A stretch of DNA of 64,000 bases from Burkholderiales bacterium (lineage in GTDB: Bacteria > Pseudomonadota > Gammaproteobacteria > Burkholderiales > JAEUOS01). Location: positions 1 through 64,000 of the forward strand of contig JAEUOR010000088.1 in NCBI GenBank assembly GCA_016790635.1, read 5' to 3'. Made by a program: the position numbers and the translations under genes. The notes under the pieces were generated by a model, which was not told the DNA's origin, searched no databases, and worked only from the letters and a program-made list of their open reading frames with translations. This document shows positions 16,429 to 25,076 of this stretch, in pieces (the stretch's first letter is position 1; every line of letters begins with the position of its first letter).

Positions 16429-17412
16429 GTGAAGACATTTTCCACTTGGACCGGCGTCGCGGCTCTGGTCGTCGGCGCGGTGTTGCTGTCGGCCGCGCCG
16501 GTGCGCGCGCAGACCTACCCGGCCAAGCCGGTGCGGGTCGTGGTGCCTTTCCCGGCCGGCGGCATCGTCGACATCCTGGCGCGCGCGGTCACCGACAAGA
16601 TCACCGCCAATTGGGGCACACCCATCATCGTCGAACCGCGGCCCGGCGCAGGCACGTTGGTTGCCGCCGAGGCGGTCGCAACCGCGGCGCCGGATGGCTA
16701 CACCTTCCTGGTGGCCACCATCACCGGCGCGGTCGGCCCGATCATCAATCCCCAGTTCAAGTACGACATGCGCCGCGATTTTGTCGCCGTCGGCATGTAC
16801 TCGAGCGCACCCAACATCGCGGTGGTGCACCCCTCCTTGCCGGTGTCGACGATGAAGGATCTGGTCGACCTGGCGCGCAAGAGCCCGGGCCGGCTCAACT
16901 ATGCGCACGCGGGCGCCGGCTCGACCAACCACCTGCCGGTGGAATTCCTGAAGATGTCGCGCAAGCTTTTCATCGTGCCGATCTCCTATCGCGGCCAGCC
17001 GCAGGCGATCACCGACGTCATTGCAGGCCAGGTGCAGGTGCTCTTTGGCGCACCGGCGCTCCTGGTGCCGCATGTCAAGGCCGGCAAGTTGAAGGCGCTG
17101 GCCGTGACCTCGACCAAGCGGCTGGACGACGTGCCGAACGTGCCGACACTCGCCGAGGCCGGGTTTGGGGATGTGCTGGGCGGGTCGGGCTGGTTCGGTT
17201 TCTTGGCCCCTGTCGGCACGCCGGCAGCGGTGGTGCGACGCTTCAACGAGGAGATGAACAAGGCCATCAAGTCGCCGGAAGTGATCGAACGCTTCCAGAA
17301 GGCCTACGCCTTCGCCGAGGGCGGCACGCCGGAGGATTTCACCAAGTTCCTGGCCGAAGAAGGCGTGCGCTGGACCAAGCTGGTCAAGGACGCCAACATC
17401 AAGCCCGACTAG
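16429..17412 (+). CDS. Bug/TctC-family receptor between two sulfatases
   Basis: About 327 residues from GTG 16429, chosen because GGAGG lies four bases upstream; ATG 16405 in frame is an alternative. Signal peptide ends in SAAPVRAQ, followed by YPAKPVRVVVPFPAGGIVD, the Bug ligand loop, and later VPISYRGQPQAITDVIAGQ. It should bind a small organic acid in the periplasm for a tripartite transporter encoded elsewhere. Position between two choline-sulfatase paralogues and within the sulfonate operon suggests a sulfated or sulfonated ligand. Confidence 0.87.
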   Translation: MKTFSTWTGVAALVVGAVLLSAAPVRAQTYPAKPVRVVVPFPAGGIVDILARAVTDKITANWGTPIIVEPRPGAGTLVAAEAVATAAPDGYTFLVATITGAVGPIINPQFKYDMRRDFVAVGMYSSAPNIAVVHPSLPVSTMKDLVDLARKSPGRLNYAHAGAGSTNHLPVEFLKMSRKLFIVPISYRGQPQAITDVIAGQVQVLFGAPALLVPHVKAGKLKALAVTSTKRLDDVPNVPTLAEAGFGDVLGGSGWFGFLAPVGTPAAVVRRFNEEMNKAIKSPEVIERFQKAYAFAEGGTPEDFTKFLAEEGVRWTKLVKDANIKPD

Positions 17413-17448
17413 GCACGGCTCGCAGGACTTTGCCCCATGGCGACTGAC

Positions 17449-17499
17449 ATGCACGTGTTCAAGCGATTCGCGTTCACCATCGCCGCTGCACTCGCCTAA
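17449..17499 (+). pseudogene. Stub resembling a receptor signal peptide
   Basis: A 16-codon frame, MHVFKRFAFTIAAALA followed by TAA, sits in the 90-base gap before the second sulfatase. It looks like the first part of a Sec signal peptide such as those of the Bug receptors in this window, without anything after it. It may be the leftover of a lost receptor gene after a duplication of a Bug-sulfatase unit, or a chance frame. Confidence 0.35.
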
Positions 17500-17502
17500 A
17501 TC

Positions 17503-19059
17503 ATGAGCAAGCGCCCCAACATCCTCTTCCTGATGGCCGATCAGCTCGCCGCGCAGGCTCTGCCCTGCTACGGCCATCCGCTGGTCAAGGCGCCGCACCT
17601 GTCGCGCCTGGCCGAGCGCTCCGTCGTCTTCGAGAGCGCGTACTGCAATTTTCCGATCTGCGCGCCATCGCGCGCCTCGATGCTGACCGGGCGCCTGCCC
17701 CACTCGATCGGTGCCTATGACAATGCGGCCGAATTTCCGGCCGAGATTCCGACCGTCGCCCACTACCTCACCGCGCAGGGCTACCGGACCATCCTGTGCG
17801 GCAAGATGCATTTCATCGGTCCGGACCAGTTGCACGGGTTCGAAGAGCGGCTCACGACAGACATCTATCCGTCGGATTTCGCCTGGACGCCCGACTTCCT
17901 GCGTGGCCCTTCCTACCGCCCGACCGGGGTGAGCATGCGCCCGGTCGTCGAGGCAGGGGCCTGTGTGCGCAGCCTGCAGATCGACTACGACGACGAGGTG
18001 GAGTACCACGGCATCCAGAAGCTCTACGACCTGGCCCGCTCGCCGGACGACCAGCCGTTCTTCCTGACGATATCGTTCACCCACCCGCACCCGCCGTTCG
18101 TCACCGGGCGCGAGCACTGGGATCGCTACCGCCACGAAGAGATCGACATGCCGCAGGTCGCGCCGATCCCGTACGAAGCGCTCGATCCGCACAGCCAGTG
18201 GCTGCACGTGGCGCACGCGCAGAACATCTACGAGGTGACCGAAGCGCACGTGCGCAACGCCCGGCATGCCTACTACGGCATGGTCAGCTACATCGATGAC
18301 AAGGTCGGGCGCATCCTGCAGGTGCTGGAAGACTGCGGTCTGGCCGAGGACACGATCGTGGTCTTTGCGGTGGACCACGGCGAAATGCTCGGCGAACGCG
18401 GCATGTGGTTCAAGCAGACCTTCTTCGAGTGGTCCTCGCGCGTGCCGCTCATGATCGCCGCGCCCGGCATCGCACCCAGGCGCTCGGGCGCGCATGTCTC
18501 GCTGGTCGATCTGCTGCCCACCTTCCTGGACCTGGCCGGCAACGGCGCCCCCTTCGATCCGGCCGCGCCGCTGCACGGGCGATCGCTGGTGCCGCTCTTG
18601 ACCGGCGCCGAGGCTGGCGAGGATCGCGTCGTCATTTCCGAGTACAGCTCCGAGGGCGTCTGCGCGGCATCGCGCATGGTGCGTCGCGGCCGGTACAAGT
18701 ACGTCCTCACGCGCGGCCTGGCGCCGATGCTGTTCGACCTCGCGGCCGATCCGCTCGAACTGCATGACTTGGCCGGCGCCGCGCATCTGGCGTCGGTCGA
18801 GGCCGAACTCCTTTCTCTGGCACTCAAAGACTGGGATCCCGAGCGCGTCCACGCCGAGATCCTGGCCAGCCAGAAGCGGCGCCGCTTCCTTGCGCAAGTG
18901 GCGGAACGTTCGGGGCGCTACCCCAACTGGGCGTTCCAGCCGCATGTCGACGCATCCAAACGCTTCATTCGCGGCGCGGGCGGGGCAGGCCCGACCGCGG
19001 TCAAGGGTCGCGCCCGACTGCCGTTCGTAGAGCCTGCGCGGCCGGACCGCGCCGAGTAG
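17503..19059 (+). CDS. Choline-sulfatase-like sulfatase with canonical CAPSR motif
   Basis: 518 residues, a paralogue of the sulfatase at 14837-16402 that aligns with it from the first residues (RPNILFLMADQLAAQAL) to the end (ILASQKRRRFLAQVAERSG). Here the nucleophile motif is C53-A-P-S-R57, the normal signal for formylglycine formation. Metal ligands (MADQ and VDHGEMLGERG) and the conserved CGKMHF lysine/histidine segment are present. No signal peptide, so cytoplasmic. Substrate probably a small alkyl sulfate taken up by the adjacent Bug-type system. The close pairing with a noncanonical copy suggests that the two differ in activity or substrate. Confidence 0.85.
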   Translation: MSKRPNILFLMADQLAAQALPCYGHPLVKAPHLSRLAERSVVFESAYCNFPICAPSRASMLTGRLPHSIGAYDNAAEFPAEIPTVAHYLTAQGYRTILCGKMHFIGPDQLHGFEERLTTDIYPSDFAWTPDFLRGPSYRPTGVSMRPVVEAGACVRSLQIDYDDEVEYHGIQKLYDLARSPDDQPFFLTISFTHPHPPFVTGREHWDRYRHEEIDMPQVAPIPYEALDPHSQWLHVAHAQNIYEVTEAHVRNARHAYYGMVSYIDDKVGRILQVLEDCGLAEDTIVVFAVDHGEMLGERGMWFKQTFFEWSSRVPLMIAAPGIAPRRSGAHVSLVDLLPTFLDLAGNGAPFDPAAPLHGRSLVPLLTGAEAGEDRVVISEYSSEGVCAASRMVRRGRYKYVLTRGLAPMLFDLAADPLELHDLAGAAHLASVEAELLSLALKDWDPERVHAEILASQKRRRFLAQVAERSGRYPNWAFQPHVDASKRFIRGAGGAGPTAVKGRARLPFVEPARPDRAE

Positions 19060-19212
19060 ACGAGCAATGAACGCACGCACTGCGATCAACCTGTCCACCC
19101 CGGTGGTTGTGAAAGCCCTCTGGTACGCGGCGACTTCGGTCACCGGCCCGGTGGGTCCCGCGCGCTTCTCCAACCCACCCTTACCGTTTGCCTGATATAT
19201 CGGAGTTGAACC

Positions 19213-20526
19213 ATGTCGATCACCTACCTGAAAAAAGCCGCCAAGACCCCCGCGACCGAAGCCGACAACGCACGCAAGGTGGTGGAGGAAATGCTCGCGG
19301 CCATCGAGAAGGGCGGCGAGGCCGCCGTGCGCGACTATGCGAAGCGCCTCGACAAGTGGGACGGAGGCATCGTCGTCAGCGCCGAGGAGATCGAACGCCG
19401 CACGCGCGACATCCCGGCATCGGTCAAGCGCGACATCGAGTTCGCCGCGGCGCAGGTGCGCCGCTTCGCGCTGGCGCAGCGCGCCTCGATGACCGAATTT
19501 GAAACCGAGGTACACCCCGGGCTCATCGCCGGCCAGCGCCTGATCCCGGTCAACGTGGCCGGCTGCTACGTGCCGACCGGGCGCTACGCCCACATCGCCT
19601 CGGCCTACATGAGCATCGCCACCGCCAAGGCGGCCGGCGTGCCGACCATCATCGCCTGCTCGACGCCGTACAAGGGCGAAGGGATCCACCCGCTGGTGCT
19701 CTACGCGATGAAGGTGGCCGGCGCCGACATCATCATGACCTTGGGTGGCGTGCAGGCGATCGCCGCGATGGCCTATGGACTCTTCACCGGCAAGCCGGCC
19801 GACATCATCGTCGGTCCGGGCAACAAGTTCGTCGCCGAAGCCAAGCGCATGCTCTTCGGCCGGGTCGGCATCGACGTCTTTGCCGGCCCCTCGGAGGTGG
19901 CAGTGATCGCCGACGAATCATCCGACCCCTATATCGTCGCCAACGACCTGGTTGGCCAGGGCGAGCACGGCCACGAGTCACCGATGTGGCTCATGACCAC
20001 CAGCGAGGCGCTGGCGAAAGACGTGATGGCGCGCATCCCCGGCCTGATCGACACCCTGCCGCCGACCGCGCGCGACGCCGCGGCCGCTGCCTGGCGCGAC
20101 TACGGAGAAGTGATCCTGTGCAGTTCGCGCGAGGAAGTCGTGAAGGTCTCCGACCAGTACGCCTCGGAGCACCTCGAGGTGCATGCCCAGGACCTCGATT
20201 GGTGGTTGAAGAACCTGACCTGCTACGGCTCACTCTTCCTCGGCGAGGAGACGACCGTCGCCTACGGCGACAAGGCCTCTGGCCCCAACCACATCCTGCC
20301 GACCAAGGGCGCTGCGCGCTACTCCGGCGGCCTGTCGGTGCACAAGTTCATCAAGACCGTCACGTGGCAGCGCATGAGCCGCGCCGCCAACCGCGAGGTC
20401 GGCCAGGTGACCGCGCGCATCTCGCGCCTGGAAGGCATGGAAGGCCACGCGCGCACCGCCGACGACCGCCTCGACAAGTACTTCAAGAACGAAAGCTTCG
20501 ACAAGGGAGCCCCGGTGACCGTGTAG
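19213..20526 (+). CDS. hpsN: Sulfopropanediol 3-dehydrogenase HpsN (HisD superfamily)
   Basis: 437 residues homologous to histidinol dehydrogenase, with all four zinc ligands expected for that fold: Q249 and H252 (GQGEHGHESP), D353 (YGDKASGPNH) and H412 (EGHARTADD). HpsN of Cupriavidus oxidises (R)-2,3-dihydroxypropane-1-sulfonate in two NAD-dependent steps to (R)-sulfolactate. A histidine-biosynthesis role is unlikely: no his genes are around, and the neighbours are suyAB, slcC and comC. The start is supported by GGAG eight bases upstream. The gene begins after a 150-base gap and likely opens the hps part of the transcript. Confidence 0.87.
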   Translation: MSITYLKKAAKTPATEADNARKVVEEMLAAIEKGGEAAVRDYAKRLDKWDGGIVVSAEEIERRTRDIPASVKRDIEFAAAQVRRFALAQRASMTEFETEVHPGLIAGQRLIPVNVAGCYVPTGRYAHIASAYMSIATAKAAGVPTIIACSTPYKGEGIHPLVLYAMKVAGADIIMTLGGVQAIAAMAYGLFTGKPADIIVGPGNKFVAEAKRMLFGRVGIDVFAGPSEVAVIADESSDPYIVANDLVGQGEHGHESPMWLMTTSEALAKDVMARIPGLIDTLPPTARDAAAAAWRDYGEVILCSSREEVVKVSDQYASEHLEVHAQDLDWWLKNLTCYGSLFLGEETTVAYGDKASGPNHILPTKGAARYSGGLSVHKFIKTVTWQRMSRAANREVGQVTARISRLEGMEGHARTADDRLDKYFKNESFDKGAPVTV

Positions 20527-20563
20527 CGCAAGCCCCTTGGCGCTGCAGGCAGTCGACCCAAGC

Positions 20564-21328
20564 ATGAACGTCCAGCAACTCTTCAGCCTGACCGGCCGCC
20601 ACGCCCTGGTGACCGGCGGCAATTCCGGCATTGGCTTGAGCCTTGCGCGCGCGCTCGGTCTGGCCGGGGCGCGCATCACCCTGATGGCACGGCGGGCTGA
20701 CGCGCTCACCTCCGCCGCTGAAGGCCTCGCGGCCGATGGCATCGACACCGGATTCGAGCCCTGCGACCTTACCGACGTCGAGGCACTGAAGGCTGCCGCC
20801 GCCAGGGTGGCGGGAAGGGCGGCGGTGGACATCGTCGTCAACGCCGCCGGGGTGAACCTGCGCGAACCCTTCATGCAGGTCAGCGCGCGCACCTGGGACG
20901 AGCAGATCGCGATTCACCTGCGCGCGCCGTTTTTCCTGACCCAGGCCCTGGGCCCGGCCATGGCGGAGCGCGGCTGGGGACGCATCATCAACATCGCCTC
21001 GTTGCAGAGTGAACGCGCCTTCGCCAACAGCGCCCCGTACGGCGCCGGCAAGGGCGGCATCCTGCAATTGACGCGCGCCATCGCGCAGGAGTTCTCGCCC
21101 AAGGGCATCACCTGCAACGCCATCGGGCCCGGATTCTTCCCGACCGCGCTCACCGCGCCGGTGTTCGGCAACCCGGAGGCGGCCGCCAGGAACGCCGCGC
21201 AGACGGCGATCGGGCGCAACGGGCGCCTCGAGGACCTGTACGGCGCCGCCATCTTCCTGGCCAGCGACGCGTCGGGCTACATTACCGGCCAGACCCTTTA
21301 TGTCGACGGCGGCTTCACCGCCAAGTAA
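20564..21328 (+). CDS. Short-chain dehydrogenase, HpsO/HpsP-type candidate
   Basis: 254 residues from ATG 20564, a classical SDR: GGNSGIG nucleotide loop near residue 20, NAAG around 90, and the active-site pair in PYGAGKGG (Tyr-x3-Lys) with an upstream serine in NIASLQSE. In the Cupriavidus DHPS cluster, two extra dehydrogenases (HpsO and HpsP) interconvert the two enantiomers of dihydroxypropanesulfonate through a 2-keto intermediate. This gene and the zinc alcohol dehydrogenase that follows occupy that position. Which corresponds to which name is not clear, so no symbol is given. Confidence 0.75.
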   Translation: MNVQQLFSLTGRHALVTGGNSGIGLSLARALGLAGARITLMARRADALTSAAEGLAADGIDTGFEPCDLTDVEALKAAAARVAGRAAVDIVVNAAGVNLREPFMQVSARTWDEQIAIHLRAPFFLTQALGPAMAERGWGRIINIASLQSERAFANSAPYGAGKGGILQLTRAIAQEFSPKGITCNAIGPGFFPTALTAPVFGNPEAAARNAAQTAIGRNGRLEDLYGAAIFLASDASGYITGQTLYVDGGFTAK

Positions 21329-21346
21329 TCATCGGGAATCCCTGTC

Positions 21347-22348
21347 ATGAAAGCACTCGTCTACACCGCCAACAACCAGGTCACCTACCGCGATGAACCG
21401 GACCCTGTGCTCAGTCCCGACAGCGTGCTGCTGAAGATCGACGCGGTCGGCATCTGCGGCTCGGACATGCATGCCTACCACGGCCATGACCCGCGCCGGG
21501 TGCCGCCGATGATCCTGGGCCATGAATTCTCCGGCACCATCATCGCCGGACCGGACCAAGGCAAGCGCGTCACCGGCAACCCGATCGTCGCCTGCGGCGT
21601 GTGCGACTACTGTCATGAAGGCCGTGACAACCTGTGCGCCAACCGCACCATGATCGGCATGCAGCTCCCGGGCGCGTTCGCGCAGCACATGGCCATTCCG
21701 GTGAGCGCCCTGGTCGACATTCCGCAGGACATGGACGCGCGCACGGCGGCGCTGACCGAACCGGCCGCGACCGCCCTGCATGCCATCAACCTGTCAATGC
21801 GCGCGATGCACCGGCCGGTGCAGGAGGGCCGGGCTCTTGTGATCGGCGGCGGCGCGATCGGCATGCTGTGCGCGATCCTGCTCAAGGCTTACGGCTGCCG
21901 CGACGTGCGCGTGGCCGAGACCAACCCGCTGCGCCGCGCCTCGATTGAAAAACATGCCGGTTGCGCGGCGTTCGACCCACGCGCAGCGGGTGGCGGCGCG
22001 AGCGCGGCCGCGTCGACCCACTTCGTCATCGATGCGGTCGGGTCGGCGCACACCCGCAAGGCGGCGCTCGAAGCGGTGCGCCCGGGCGGCACCATCATGC
22101 ACATCGGCCTGCAGGACTGGGCCAGCGAGATCGACATGCGCAAGCTCACCTTGGCCGAGATCACGCTGCTTGGCACCTACACCTATTCGATGGCGGACCT
22201 GCGCGCCACCGTCGCCGCCCTGCACGGCGGCACCTTCGGCGACCTGGCCTGGGTCGAGGAGCGACCGCTGGCCGAGGGCGCGCGCGCGTTCGACGATCTT
22301 GACCAAGGGCGCACCGCCGCGGCCAAGATCGTGCTGCGGCCGCACTGA
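21347..22348 (+). CDS. Zinc-dependent alcohol dehydrogenase, HpsO/HpsP-type candidate
   Basis: 333 residues of the medium-chain dehydrogenase family. Catalytic-zinc residues are in GICGSDMHAYHG and ILGHEFSG; the structural-zinc cysteines are in CGVCDYCHEGRDNLC; the nucleotide loop is IGGGAIGML. It follows the SDR by 18 bases. It would oxidise a secondary alcohol; with the SDR it could racemise dihydroxypropanesulfonate via its ketone. Sequence alone supports only a threonine/sorbitol dehydrogenase-like alcohol dehydrogenase; the sulfonate role is inferred from the cluster. Confidence 0.75.
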   Translation: MKALVYTANNQVTYRDEPDPVLSPDSVLLKIDAVGICGSDMHAYHGHDPRRVPPMILGHEFSGTIIAGPDQGKRVTGNPIVACGVCDYCHEGRDNLCANRTMIGMQLPGAFAQHMAIPVSALVDIPQDMDARTAALTEPAATALHAINLSMRAMHRPVQEGRALVIGGGAIGMLCAILLKAYGCRDVRVAETNPLRRASIEKHAGCAAFDPRAAGGGASAAASTHFVIDAVGSAHTRKAALEAVRPGGTIMHIGLQDWASEIDMRKLTLAEITLLGTYTYSMADLRATVAALHGGTFGDLAWVEERPLAEGARAFDDLDQGRTAAAKIVLRPH

Positions 22349-22396
22349 AGCACGCCCCATTCGACTTCGCTGCCGGACCAATCCCTGCTCTGCACC

Positions 22397-23347
22397 ATGC
22401 GCCACAAGATCCTGATCACCGAATTCATGGACACGCCCGCGGTCGAGACCCTGCGGGCGAAGTTCGAGGTCGACTACCAGCCCGAATACGTGCATCAGCG
22501 CGCCATGCTGCTGGAGGCAGTGCGCGGCGTGCCGGCCTTGATCGTGCGCAACCTGACCCAGGTGAACCGCGAGGTGCTCGATGCCGCGCCGGCGCTCAAG
22601 GTGGTCGGCCGCCTGGGCGTCGGGCTGGACAACATCGATACCGCCCTGTGTCGCGAACGCGGCGTGACCGTCTACCCGGCCAGCGGTGCGAACGCGCTGT
22701 CAGTGGCCGAGTACGTGATCGGCACCGCGATGTCCATGCTGCGCGGCGCCTACCAGGCGAGCGCGCCGACCGCGGCGGGCAAATGGCAGAAGGTCAAGCT
22801 CTCGACCGGGTTCGAGATCAACGGCAAGACCCTGGGGTTGATCGGTTACGGCGAGATCGGGCGCCTCACCGCGCGCCTGGGGCGGGGACTGGGAATGCGC
22901 GTGATCGCGCACGATCCGGCACTGCCGGACGATGCGCCGGTGTGGCGCGAAACCGGAGTCTCCCCGGCGTCGCTGGAAGGCCTTTTGCGCGAGGCGCACG
23001 TGGTCTCGCTGCATGTGCCGCTCATCGAGGCCACGCGCAACCTGATCGATGCCGCGCGCCTGTCCGCCATGCGCCGCGGCGCCTGCCTCATCAACACCTC
23101 GCGCGGCGGCATCGTCGACGAGGAGGCACTGGCGCGCTCGCTCATCGACGGCCATCTGGGCGGAGCTGCCATCGACGTGTTCGCCACCGAGCCGCTGCCG
23201 GGCGGCACGCCGCTGGCGCGCGCCGTGACCGCCGGCGTCCCCAACCTGATCCTCACACCGCACATCGCCGGCCTCACCACCGAGGCGAACACGCGCGTCT
23301 CGGGCATGATCGCTGAACGCGTGGGCGCATTCCTGGAGAAACTCTGA
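22397..23347 (+). CDS. slcC: (S)-sulfolactate dehydrogenase SlcC (D-2-hydroxyacid family)
   Basis: 316 residues of the phosphoglycerate dehydrogenase-like family with the GYGEIGR nucleotide loop and the catalytic Arg (NTSRGGIVDEEAL), Glu (FATEPLP) and His (LTPHIAG). There is no ACT or other regulatory domain. SlcC of Chromohalobacter oxidises (S)-sulfolactate to 3-sulfopyruvate, which ComC reduces to the (R)-isomer used by SuyAB. The next gene is ComC-like and starts 2 bases after this stop. Without that partner it would be a generic 2-hydroxyacid dehydrogenase. Confidence 0.82.
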   Translation: MRHKILITEFMDTPAVETLRAKFEVDYQPEYVHQRAMLLEAVRGVPALIVRNLTQVNREVLDAAPALKVVGRLGVGLDNIDTALCRERGVTVYPASGANALSVAEYVIGTAMSMLRGAYQASAPTAAGKWQKVKLSTGFEINGKTLGLIGYGEIGRLTARLGRGLGMRVIAHDPALPDDAPVWRETGVSPASLEGLLREAHVVSLHVPLIEATRNLIDAARLSAMRRGACLINTSRGGIVDEEALARSLIDGHLGGAAIDVFATEPLPGGTPLARAVTAGVPNLILTPHIAGLTTEANTRVSGMIAERVGAFLEKL

Positions 23348-23348
23348 C

Positions 23349-24359
23349 GTGGCGACATTGACCTTGGACGAACTGGAAGCGCTTGCAAGGCGCGCGCTCC
23401 TGCGCTCCGGCGCCTCCGACCCGATGGCCGCCGCCACGGCCCGCGCACTGGTCGCGGCGGACGCGCAGGGGCTGGCCTCGCACGGCGTCTCGCGCGTGCC
23501 GCAGTACGCGGGGTTCCTCAAGAACGGCCGTGCCGACGGCAGCGCCGTGCCGCGCATCGCGCGCGAGCGCGGCGGGGCGGTCTTGATCGACGCCATGGAT
23601 GGTCTGGCGTTTCCGGCCTGCGACCTGGCCGTGGCCGAAGCCATGCGGCGCGCCGCAAGCAACGGTGTCGCCTTTGCCGGCGTGACCAACAGCCATCACT
23701 TCGGCGTGGCCGCGCATCATCTGGCGCCGGTGGGCGCGGCCGGACTGGTGGGCATCGCGATGGGCAACTCGCCCTCGGCCATGCCCATGGCCGGCGGTAA
23801 GCGCGCTCTCTTCGGCACCAACCCGATCGCGGCAGTGTTTCCGCGCCGCGCCGGCGCACCGATCGAGATCGACCTGTCGCTCTCGGAAGTCGCGCGCGGC
23901 AAGATCATGGTCGCGGCGCAAAAAGGCGAGGCCATTCCACCCGGTTGGGCCCTGGACCGCGACGGAGCGCCGACCACCGATGCCAAGGCGGCACTCGCGG
24001 GCATGATGCTGCCCGCCGGCGGCACCAAGGGCGCCATGCTGGCGCTGATGGTCGAGCTCTTGGTGGTGACGCTGACCGGCGCGCATTTCGGCTTCGAGGC
24101 CGATTCGTTCTTCGAGGCGGCGGGCAACCGTCCGCGCATCGGCCAGGCCTTCATCGTCATCGACCCGGGCGCGCTGGCCGGGCGCGAGACCTATCTGGAA
24201 CGCGTCGAGACCCTGGTGGCCGCCATGCTGGCCGATGCCGAGGTGCGCGTGCCCGGGGCGCGGCGCCACGACCTGGCCGCGCGGGCCGCGCGCGATGGCG
24301 TGGCCATTCCCGACGCCCTTCTGGAGAGCATCCGGACCCTGGCAGGAGTGGCGGCATGA
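23349..24359 (+). CDS. comC: (R)-sulfolactate dehydrogenase ComC (malate/L-sulfolactate family)
   Basis: 336 residues of the LDH2/MDG2 family, a fold unrelated to ordinary lactate dehydrogenases. Family marks include the catalytic histidine in ASHGVSRVPQY, NSHHFGVAAHH, and the substrate/NAD(P) segment GTNPIAAVFPR. ComC interconverts sulfopyruvate and sulfolactate; paired with SlcC it forms a two-enzyme racemase that funnels (S)-sulfolactate to SuyAB. Starts at GTG 23349 directly after slcC and ends in an ATGA overlap with the SdhB-like gene, tying the sulfolactate enzymes and the respiratory complex into one transcript. Confidence 0.83.
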   Translation: MATLTLDELEALARRALLRSGASDPMAAATARALVAADAQGLASHGVSRVPQYAGFLKNGRADGSAVPRIARERGGAVLIDAMDGLAFPACDLAVAEAMRRAASNGVAFAGVTNSHHFGVAAHHLAPVGAAGLVGIAMGNSPSAMPMAGGKRALFGTNPIAAVFPRRAGAPIEIDLSLSEVARGKIMVAAQKGEAIPPGWALDRDGAPTTDAKAALAGMMLPAGGTKGAMLALMVELLVVTLTGAHFGFEADSFFEAAGNRPRIGQAFIVIDPGALAGRETYLERVETLVAAMLADAEVRVPGARRHDLAARAARDGVAIPDALLESIRTLAGVAA

Positions 24360-25075
24360 GTGAGGAAGTGATCAAGGTGCGCGTCTGGCGCGGCCGCGCC
24401 GAAGGGCGCTTTGTCGAGTACGAGGTGCCGCGCCAGGAAAGCCAGACCGTGCTGGACGTGGTGACCCACGTGCAGCGCTCGCTCGACCCGACGCTGGCCT
24501 ATCGCTTCGCCTGTCGCGTCGGCATGTGCGGCTCGTGCGCGATGACCGTCAATGGACAGGCGCGCTGGACCTGCCGCACCCATGTCGAAAAAGTCGTCGA
24601 AGACGGCCGGCTCGAGATCGCCCCGCTGGCCAACCTGCCGATCATCAAGGACCTGGCCACCGACATGCGCGAGTTTTTCGACAAATGGGCGCGCGCCAAG
24701 GGACGCTTCAAGGGAACGGCCACGCGCAGCGACGAGTTCGCGGTCGTGCCGCCGGCCACGCCGGCGCGCCAGGCGGCCGACGCCGGCATCGAATGCATAG
24801 GTTGCGGGGTCTGCTATGCATCGTGCGACGTGGTCGGCTGGCGTCCCGACTTCCTCGGGCCGGCCGCCTTGAACCGCGCCTGGACGCTCATCAACGACGT
24901 GCGCGACAGCGACAACCGCGAACGTCTGGCCGCGGTGGCCGGCGACGCCGGCTGCCATGTATGCCACACCCAGGGTTCGTGCAGCGAGCGCTGTCCCAAG
25001 GCGATCGAGCCGACCGCGGGCATCGCGGGCTTGAAGCGTCTGGCCGCGCGTGCCGCCATGCGCGGGGAACTTTGA
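24356..25075 (+). CDS. SdhB/FrdB-like iron-sulfur subunit
   Basis: 239 residues with the three-cluster layout of succinate dehydrogenase/fumarate reductase iron-sulfur proteins: a plant-type [2Fe-2S] site (CRVGMCGSC then a later Cys in WTCRT), a [4Fe-4S] site (CIGCGVCYASC) and a third set (CHVCHTQGSCSERCPKAI). ATG 24356 overlaps the comC stop by four bases. Electrons would pass from the SdhA-like flavoprotein (28348-30093) to quinone via the two small membrane proteins that follow. It is shorter and more divergent than housekeeping SdhB, in keeping with a specialised complex. Confidence 0.82.
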   Translation: MSEEVIKVRVWRGRAEGRFVEYEVPRQESQTVLDVVTHVQRSLDPTLAYRFACRVGMCGSCAMTVNGQARWTCRTHVEKVVEDGRLEIAPLANLPIIKDLATDMREFFDKWARAKGRFKGTATRSDEFAVVPPATPARQAADAGIECIGCGVCYASCDVVGWRPDFLGPAALNRAWTLINDVRDSDNRERLAAVAGDAGCHVCHTQGSCSERCPKAIEPTAGIAGLKRLAARAAMRGEL

Positions 25076-25076
25076 G

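Noticed and set aside
16399..19689. A very long open frame on the minus strand opposite the sulfatase, receptor and hpsN genes
   Set aside because: Its translation is low-complexity, rich in Arg, Gly, Ala and His, and mirrors codon bias of the clearly homologous plus-strand genes; typical antisense frame in GC-rich DNA.
19213..20526. Histidinol dehydrogenase hisD
   Set aside because: Zinc ligands are shared by both enzymes, but no his genes are nearby and the neighbours belong to sulfonate degradation.
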